Assembly: GCA_026983935.1 (NCBI GenBank)
Contig: JALSTC010000599.1
Span: 1-9,749, forward strand
Length of the DNA: 9,749 bases
Origin: Ardenticatenia bacterium
GTDB lineage: Bacteria; Chloroflexota; Anaerolineae; Aggregatilineales; Ch27
Direction: 5' to 3'
Positions 5,101-9,749 of this stretch are shown one piece after another. The notes under the pieces are model-generated. The model worked only from the letters and a program-made list of their open reading frames with translations. It was not told the origin of the DNA and did not search any database. The translations under genes were made by a program, and so were the position numbers. Positions within the stretch are counted from its first letter, which is position 1, and every line of letters begins with the position of its first letter.

Positions 5101-8028
5101 ATGCGCGCATTCTACCAGCAAACAGCGGCGGAAGTGCTCGCGGCATTCGAGGTTGACCCGGTACAGGGGCTGTCGGATGCGCAGGTTCGCGAACGGCGCG
5201 AACAATACGGACCAAACGCGCTGCCAGTTGAGGGTGGCGAAAGCTGGATCAGGCTGCTGCTCAGGCAGTTTGCCGATATCATGGTGCTGGTCCTGCTGGC
5301 TGCCGCGGCTATTTCCGCTGTGCTGGGCGATACCAAAGATGTGATCGTCATCCTGGCCATTGTGGTGCTTAATGCTGCCCTGGGCTTCTACCAGGAGTAT
5401 AAAGCGGAACAGGCGCTGGCCGCCCTGAGTGCCATGCAGGTGCCGCTGGTGCGCGTGCGGCGCGGCGGGCATGTTCATCAGATCAGCGCGACGGACATCG
5501 TGCCGGGTGACATTGTGCTCATCGAAGCCGGGGACAGCATCCCCGCCGATGGACGATTGATCGAGGCGGTCAATCTGCAAATCGAAGAATCGGCCATGAC
5601 CGGCGAGTCGGTCCCCGTGCAAAAGCACACTGATCCCCTTGATAACGACAACATCCCCCTTGCCGAACGGACCAACATGGTCTTCATGGGTACGGCGGTT
5701 GCCTACGGGCGTGGCGTATACACCGTCACAGCGACCGGCCTGCAGACCGAACTGGGCAACATCGCGACGCTCTTACAGGGCGTCGAAGAAGGCAAGACCC
5801 CCCTGCAGGAGCGTCTGGAGACTGTGGGCAAGGTGCTGGCCGCGGCAGCGCTGATTCTGGTTGCCGTCGTCTTTGTCGCCGGGGTGCTGCGTAATAATCC
5901 TGTCGAGGATATGCTGCTCACAGCCATCAGCCTGGCCGTGGCCGCCATTCCGGAGGGCCTGCCCGCCGTGATCACCATCGGTCTGTCGCTGGGGGCAAGC
6001 CGTATGGTGCGCCGCCATGCGCTGATCCGCCGCCTGCCAGCAGTGGAAACGCTCGGCTCGGTGACCACGATCTGCTCGGACAAAACCGGCACATTGACCC
6101 GCAACGAGATGACAGTCACCATGATTGCACTGCCGGGCCATAAGGACGTCCATGTGACGGGGGTTGGCTACCAGCCCGTGGGGGAGTTCCTCGCCAATGG
6201 CACGCGGTTGCATGTCGTCAATAACGATACGCTGGCCCGCTTCCTCAAGGCCGCCGCTTTGTGTACGGATGCCTATCTGGAGCAGGAAACCGAAGACAGC
6301 CCCTGGACGATCGTCGGGGACACCACAGAGGGCGCGCTGCTCGTTGCGGCTCGCAAAGCCGGGTGGAGCCGGGAACAGCTTGAGAGCGACCTGCCCCGCG
6401 TGGCTGAGCTGCCTTTCAGCAGCGAGCGCAAAGCCATGACCACCATTCACCAGCCAAAGGGACGCTTTGCCGCAGCCCTGTTTGAACATGCGCCCTTCGT
6501 TGCCTTCACCAAAGGCGCGCCGGATCGGCTGGTGGAGTGGGCGACGCAGGAAAACATGCCGGATGGCCCCGTCCCACTCACGGAAGAGCGCCGCCAGGTC
6601 TGGCTGCGAAAAATCGACGAGATGGCCGCACAGGGCATGCGTGTGCTGGGCATCGCCTACCGTCCACTGGAGACCCTGCCTGATGGCGACTCGCTGACGC
6701 CGGAAAAAGTGGAACGCCATCTGACACTGCTGGGGCTGGCCGGAATCGTGGACCCGCCGCGCAGCGAAGCGGCCCAGGCTGTGGAAGTCGCCCGTAGAGC
6801 CGGCATCCGCCCGGTGATGATCACCGGAGACCACAAGCTGACCGCCGAAGCCATCGCCCGGCAGTTGGGCATTCTGCAGGACGGTCAGCACGCGGTCAGC
6901 GGCGTTGAACTGGACGCCATGGATGAGTCAGCGCTGCGCCAGACTGTACAGCGGGTCTCCGCTTATGCCCGCGTTTCGCCGGAACACAAGCTGCGTGTGG
7001 TGCAGGCGCTGCAGTTTCACGGCGAGATTGTCGCCATGACCGGCGACGGTGTGAACGATGCCCCCGCGCTCAAGCAGGCCGATATCGGCATCGCCATGGG
7101 CATCACCGGAACAGATGTGAGCAAGGGCGCGGCTGATATGGTGCTGACCGACGACAACTTCGCCAGCATTATTGCAGCAGTCGAAGAAGGCCGCGCGATC
7201 TTCGACAACATCCGCAAATTCATCCGCTATCTGCTCAGCACAAATTCTGGCGAAATCGTGACGATGTTCATCGGTCTGATGGCCGGACTGCGGACTCCGC
7301 TGCTGGCGATTCAGATTTTGTGGATCAACCTGGTAACCGACGGCCTGCCCGCCGTCGCGCTGGGCTTTGAACCGGCAGAAGAAGGTGTCATGGAGCGCCC
7401 GCCGCGATCACCAAAAGAGAGCATCTTCGCTGGCGGCGTGGGTTTTCATATCATCTGGGTCGGGCTGTGGCTGGGCTTTATCACGCTGGGCGCTTACGTC
7501 TGGGCGCAGACTTCGCTGGGCATGGACCCCTTTAGCCCATCTCTGGGACTGGAACATCTCACGGCCGATCAACTGGCCGCCATCATCGGCCTGGAACATG
7601 TGCCCGCCACATGGGATACGCTGTCGCTCACCGCACGAATCGATATCCTGATCCCACACGAAGCTGTCGGTGTGCACGAGGTCGGGGCGGGTATTCTGGG
7701 TCTGGCGCTCATGATCCCGCGCACAATCGCCTTCAGCGTCCTTGCACTTTCTCAGATTGCCGAGGTCAGCGCCATTCATGCCGGAGATGCCTCCTTCTTC
7801 CGCGTGTGGTACAGGAAGAATCCGCTGCTGCTGCTGGCCGTGCTGACCACATTCGTGCTGCAACTGCTGGTCATTTACGCACCGTTCCTGCAGAATGCCT
7901 TTAACACCGCCGCCCTCAACACCGTGCAGCTTATCGTCACACTGCTGCTGGCTTCTTCTGTGTTATTTGCCGTTGAAGTAGAAAAGTGGTTCCGGCGGCG
8001 GCGCAGGCAGACCCGGCCCCCGCAGTAG
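5101..8028 (+). CDS. P-type cation-transporting ATPase, type II (PacL/SERCA-like Ca2+ pump)
   Basis: This 975-residue integral membrane pump couples ATP hydrolysis to cation (probably Ca2+) export. Domains in order: N-terminal cation-ATPase segment (1-50); TM1-TM2 (about 57-97); actuator domain with TGES (167-170); TM3 (243-263); TM4 with IPEGLP (283-288); phosphorylation site DKTGT (327-331, Asp327 phosphorylated); nucleotide-binding domain with KGAPD (471-475); TGDH (575-578); TGDGVNDAPAL (647-657); then TM5-TM10. Ca2+-site residues matching SERCA are visible: Glu285 in TM4, Asn715 and Glu718 in TM5, and Asn743, Thr746 and Asp747 in TM6. The TM8 Glu of SERCA seems to be Gln885, as in PacL-like pumps, so one or two Ca2+ sites are possible. 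The TM7-TM8 outer loop (about 802-860) is long for the family. The C-terminus is basic (RRRRR, 965-969). The start ATG 5101 has AAGGAG at 5087-5092. Ca2+ is the best guess; Mn2+ is possible. Confidence 0.95.
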   Translation: MRAFYQQTAAEVLAAFEVDPVQGLSDAQVRERREQYGPNALPVEGGESWIRLLLRQFADIMVLVLLAAAAISAVLGDTKDVIVILAIVVLNAALGFYQEYKAEQALAALSAMQVPLVRVRRGGHVHQISATDIVPGDIVLIEAGDSIPADGRLIEAVNLQIEESAMTGESVPVQKHTDPLDNDNIPLAERTNMVFMGTAVAYGRGVYTVTATGLQTELGNIATLLQGVEEGKTPLQERLETVGKVLAAAALILVAVVFVAGVLRNNPVEDMLLTAISLAVAAIPEGLPAVITIGLSLGASRMVRRHALIRRLPAVETLGSVTTICSDKTGTLTRNEMTVTMIALPGHKDVHVTGVGYQPVGEFLANGTRLHVVNNDTLARFLKAAALCTDAYLEQETEDSPWTIVGDTTEGALLVAARKAGWSREQLESDLPRVAELPFSSERKAMTTIHQPKGRFAAALFEHAPFVAFTKGAPDRLVEWATQENMPDGPVPLTEERRQVWLRKIDEMAAQGMRVLGIAYRPLETLPDGDSLTPEKVERHLTLLGLAGIVDPPRSEAAQAVEVARRAGIRPVMITGDHKLTAEAIARQLGILQDGQHAVSGVELDAMDESALRQTVQRVSAYARVSPEHKLRVVQALQFHGEIVAMTGDGVNDAPALKQADIGIAMGITGTDVSKGAADMVLTDDNFASIIAAVEEGRAIFDNIRKFIRYLLSTNSGEIVTMFIGLMAGLRTPLLAIQILWINLVTDGLPAVALGFEPAEEGVMERPPRSPKESIFAGGVGFHIIWVGLWLGFITLGAYVWAQTSLGMDPFSPSLGLEHLTADQLAAIIGLEHVPATWDTLSLTARIDILIPHEAVGVHEVGAGILGLALMIPRTIAFSVLALSQIAEVSAIHAGDASFFRVWYRKNPLLLLAVLTTFVLQLLVIYAPFLQNAFNTAALNTVQLIVTLLLASSVLFAVEVEKWFRRRRRQTRPPQ

Positions 8029-8044
8029 AGAAGTTCCGGCAAGG

Positions 8045-8086
8045 TCAGCGGCAGGTTTGTGAAAATTCACAAATCGCTGCCGCTGA
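8045..8086. terminator. 42-bp nested palindrome after the ATPase gene (terminator or operator)
   Basis: The outer arms TCAGCGGCAG (8045-8054) and CTGCCGCTGA (8077-8086) are perfectly complementary over 10 bp. Inside them TTTGTGAA (8056-8063) and TTCACAAA (8066-8073) form a second perfect 8-bp inverted repeat around AA. Only G8055 and the three bases 8074-8076 are unpaired between the two stems. It begins 17 bases after the ATPase stop, as a terminator would, but no T run follows. It also sits directly upstream of the kinase promoter, and the inner repeat resembles a repressor operator. Both roles are possible. Confidence 0.6.
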
Positions 8087-8087
8087 T

Positions 8088-8107
8088 GACGTTATAGACG
8101 TTATAAT
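8088..8107 (+). promoter_or_regulatory. Promoter of the histidine kinase gene with a 9-bp direct repeat
   Basis: A perfect TATAAT lies at 8102-8107, which would start the transcript near 8114 and leave a leader of about 38 bases before the ATG at 8152. GACGTTATA occurs twice in direct succession (8088-8096 and 8097-8105), the second copy overlapping the -10 box. No good -35 hexamer is seen; the expected position falls in the right arm of the nested palindrome, so the promoter may need an activator. Confidence 0.5.
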
Positions 8108-8151
8108 AGTATTCATAAACGACTCTACTCTCGTGACCGGGTGACTGGATT

Positions 8152-9672
8152 ATGCCCCCTGCTCTTCTTATTGCGGCATTGGTCAATTTTCTCACAGGCG
8201 CAATGGCGTTTGGCCTGGCTATGGTCGTCCTGTGGCAGGATACACACAGCCGGCTCAACCGGCTTTTTGGCGGCTTTCTGCTGATGTTATGCGCCAATGC
8301 CCTGTTTAACACACTGCTGCGCTTTGCCCCTCAGTTTGAACTCGATCTGGGCAACCTGCTCAGAATAGCATCTGCCTTTTTCGTGGCAGCCATCAGTGCG
8401 CTGCTGCTCTTTAACCTGGAATTCGTGCACGACAATGACCGTCGGATTCGCGCCTTGCAGGCACTGGTGGTCGTTATGGCTGTTGGCGGTGGGGGCTATC
8501 TGCTCTTTGGGGACTGGTTCAGCGCTCCTGTCATCACGGACAGCGGCCATGTGAGCTATCATACCTCTCTCCTCAGCAAGCTGCTGATCGGGCTGACGAT
8601 CGTCCTGTTGGTACTCAGCGCGTGGCTGCTGTGGCGCAGCAAGAAAGACGGTGCACGCGATTTCTTCTGGCCCGCTGCGCTGACTCCGCTGGGTTTTTCC
8701 GCCTTCTTTGTGCCCTTCCTGGAAGACGTGCCGATGCTGACCATCGTCATGATCGTGGTGGCCCTCCTCGACACCCGTGTGGTGCTGCGTCTGCAGCTCT
8801 TCGATCCGCTGGCGCGGCTGAACAAGCAGTTGGCAGCGACCAATGCCACGCTCAACCACACACTGCAGGAGCTGGCAGCAACAAACGCTGCTCTGGCGGA
8901 AGCCAACCAGTACCAGAGCGCCTTTATGGCACGTATGAGTCATGAGCTGCGGACGCCGCTCAATGCCATCATCGGCTTCTCCGACCTGATGCAGCAGGAA
9001 CTTTACGGCCCGCTGAATGAGCAGCAGCACACACGCCTGAAATCCGTGCTCAGGAGCAGCCAGAATCTGCTGGGGATGATTGATGACCTGCTCGATCTCT
9101 CCAAGATCAAAGCTGGAGAACTGCACCTCAACACAACGGCATTAGCACCGAACACAGCCCTTGACGAAGCGGTCAATATGATGGAGCCGCTGGCAGCGAA
9201 CAAGAATCTGGTGATAAAACGCGGCTACGGCCTGCTGCCTGCCGTCAAAGCAGACCCGCATCGTTTTCAGCAAATCATCACCAACCTGCTGGGCAACGCG
9301 ATCAAATACACAAAAACGGGCAGCATCACCATCGGGGCGGAAGTTGACGGGAACGCGATCCGCTTTTCCGTGGAGGATACAGGGGTTGGCATCCCTGAAG
9401 ATCAACTCAATGCCATCTTTGATGAATTCCGCCAGATAGAGAACCCGGCACTCGCCGATCAGCCTGTGCAGGGCGTGGGGCTGGGGCTGGCAATCGTCAA
9501 ACAACTGGTTGAAATGCACGGCGGCAGCATCCATGTGGAAAGCAGGCCGGGAGTCGGCAGCACGTTTACCTTCACGCTGCCGCTGGCTGATGCCCCCGTC
9601 TCTCCCCAGCCGGAAGCCCCCATCATCCCGGAATCAGACGCCGACCTGCGTCGGGCCGGTGCACAAACTTAA
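8152..9672 (+). CDS. Membrane sensor histidine kinase with a seven-helix N-terminal region (orphan)
   Basis: This 506-residue inner-membrane histidine kinase senses an unknown signal and passes phosphate to a response regulator not found in the window. The first 212 residues contain about seven hydrophobic segments (about 4-28, 37-57, 67-91, 101-119, 140-161, 171-190 and 194-212), with one longer loop at 120-139, like 7TM-type sensor modules. A coiled-coil linker (214-256) contains two LAATNA heptad-pair repeats 14 residues apart (227 and 241). The kinase core is complete: H box MSHELRTPLN (262-271) with His264, N box NLLGNAIKYT (378-387), DTGVGI (409-414), FDEF (423-426) and GVGLGLAI (441-448). 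A Pro/acid-rich tail (481-506) follows; there is no receiver domain. No PAS, GAF or HAMP domain is recognisable. The start is ATG 8152, with only a weak GGTGA (8140-8144) as ribosome binding site. The gene has its own promoter, so it is probably not an operon partner of the ATPase. Confidence 0.93.
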   Translation: MPPALLIAALVNFLTGAMAFGLAMVVLWQDTHSRLNRLFGGFLLMLCANALFNTLLRFAPQFELDLGNLLRIASAFFVAAISALLLFNLEFVHDNDRRIRALQALVVVMAVGGGGYLLFGDWFSAPVITDSGHVSYHTSLLSKLLIGLTIVLLVLSAWLLWRSKKDGARDFFWPAALTPLGFSAFFVPFLEDVPMLTIVMIVVALLDTRVVLRLQLFDPLARLNKQLAATNATLNHTLQELAATNAALAEANQYQSAFMARMSHELRTPLNAIIGFSDLMQQELYGPLNEQQHTRLKSVLRSSQNLLGMIDDLLDLSKIKAGELHLNTTALAPNTALDEAVNMMEPLAANKNLVIKRGYGLLPAVKADPHRFQQIITNLLGNAIKYTKTGSITIGAEVDGNAIRFSVEDTGVGIPEDQLNAIFDEFRQIENPALADQPVQGVGLGLAIVKQLVEMHGGSIHVESRPGVGSTFTFTLPLADAPVSPQPEAPIIPESDADLRRAGAQT

Positions 9673-9687
9673 TAAGCTTCTTTCCGT

Positions 9688-9704
9688 CAGCAGCACTCCT
9701 GCTG
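9688..9704. terminator. Short hairpin after the histidine kinase
   Basis: CAGCAG (9688-9693) and CTGCTG (9699-9704) form a 6-bp stem with a five-base loop, 15 bases after the kinase stop. No T run follows on either strand, so it is a weak terminator candidate at best. Confidence 0.3.
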
Positions 9705-9705
9705 C

Positions 9706-9747
9706 TCAGGCGTACCAGCGCTGATGAATATCGGGCGGCGTATGTCG
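9706..9747 (-). CDS. Possible last 13 codons of a minus-strand gene running out of the window
   Basis: On the minus strand one frame reads RHTPPDIHQRWYA and then TGA (9708-9706). The composition looks like a protein C-terminus, and the position would make this gene convergent with the histidine kinase, with the hairpin at 9688-9704 between the two stops. With 13 codons this is weak evidence, and no family can be named. Confidence 0.22.
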   Translation of the reverse strand, partial: RHTPPDIHQRWYA

Positions 9748-9749
9748 TT

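Noticed and set aside
5773..6891. 372-codon minus-strand frame inside the P-type ATPase
   Set aside because: It is antisense to the conserved DKTGT and nucleotide-binding regions of the pump, with Gln/His-rich composition and no motifs; a shadow frame.
8056..8073. Possible Rex (redox repressor) operator TTGTG...CACAA
   Set aside because: Rex sites have eight bases between TTGTG and CACAA; here there are six. The CRP-type reading TGTGA-TCACA has four bases instead of six. A specific regulator cannot be assigned.

Overview
The window is 9.7 kb of GC-rich, gene-dense bacterial chromosome with no mobile elements, RNA genes or CRISPR. AGGAGG-type ribosome binding sites, DegV-family genes, an unlinked moeA and a PacL-like cation ATPase are compatible with a Gram-positive-like or Chloroflexota-type bacterium. 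Chloroflexota (Anaerolineae-like) is my tentative guess from the general look of the proteins; nothing here is diagnostic.

Layout. (1) 2-268: 3' end of a gene, probably a metallo-beta-lactamase-fold hydrolase. (2) 371-3567: a plus-strand cluster of three tandem DegV/FakB-type fatty-acid-binding proteins, each with its own Shine-Dalgarno sequence, followed by a YbaK/ProX-type aminoacyl-tRNA deacylase. Its promoter at 295-342 has a perfect TATAAT framed by two dyads. (3) 3568-3656: a convergent gap holding a 10-bp-phased short repeat array and a hairpin. (4) 3657-4904, minus strand: moeA, molybdopterin molybdenumtransferase, which most likely starts at a TTG behind its own promoter. (5) 4905-5100: a divergent control region with three small dyads. 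(6) 5101-8028: a complete P-type Ca2+-ATPase-like pump. (7) 8029-8151: a 42-bp nested palindrome, then a promoter. (8) 8152-9672: an orphan membrane histidine kinase with a seven-helix sensor region. (9) The last 77 bases hold a short hairpin and perhaps the end of a minus-strand gene.

How the genes fit together. The three DegV proteins would hand fatty acids to a FakA-type kinase for phospholipid synthesis; no fakA lies in the window. The deacylase clears mischarged tRNA and has no obvious functional tie to them beyond shared transcription. MoeA, the pump and the kinase appear to be separate transcription units.

The most notable points are the diverged threefold degV tandem (about 53-55% identity between neighbours by my ungapped count), the two dyads over its promoter, the phased repeat array at 3572-3631 and the nested palindrome at 8045-8086. 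I see no clear sign of a wholly new system; most of the window is recognisable housekeeping or transport functions.
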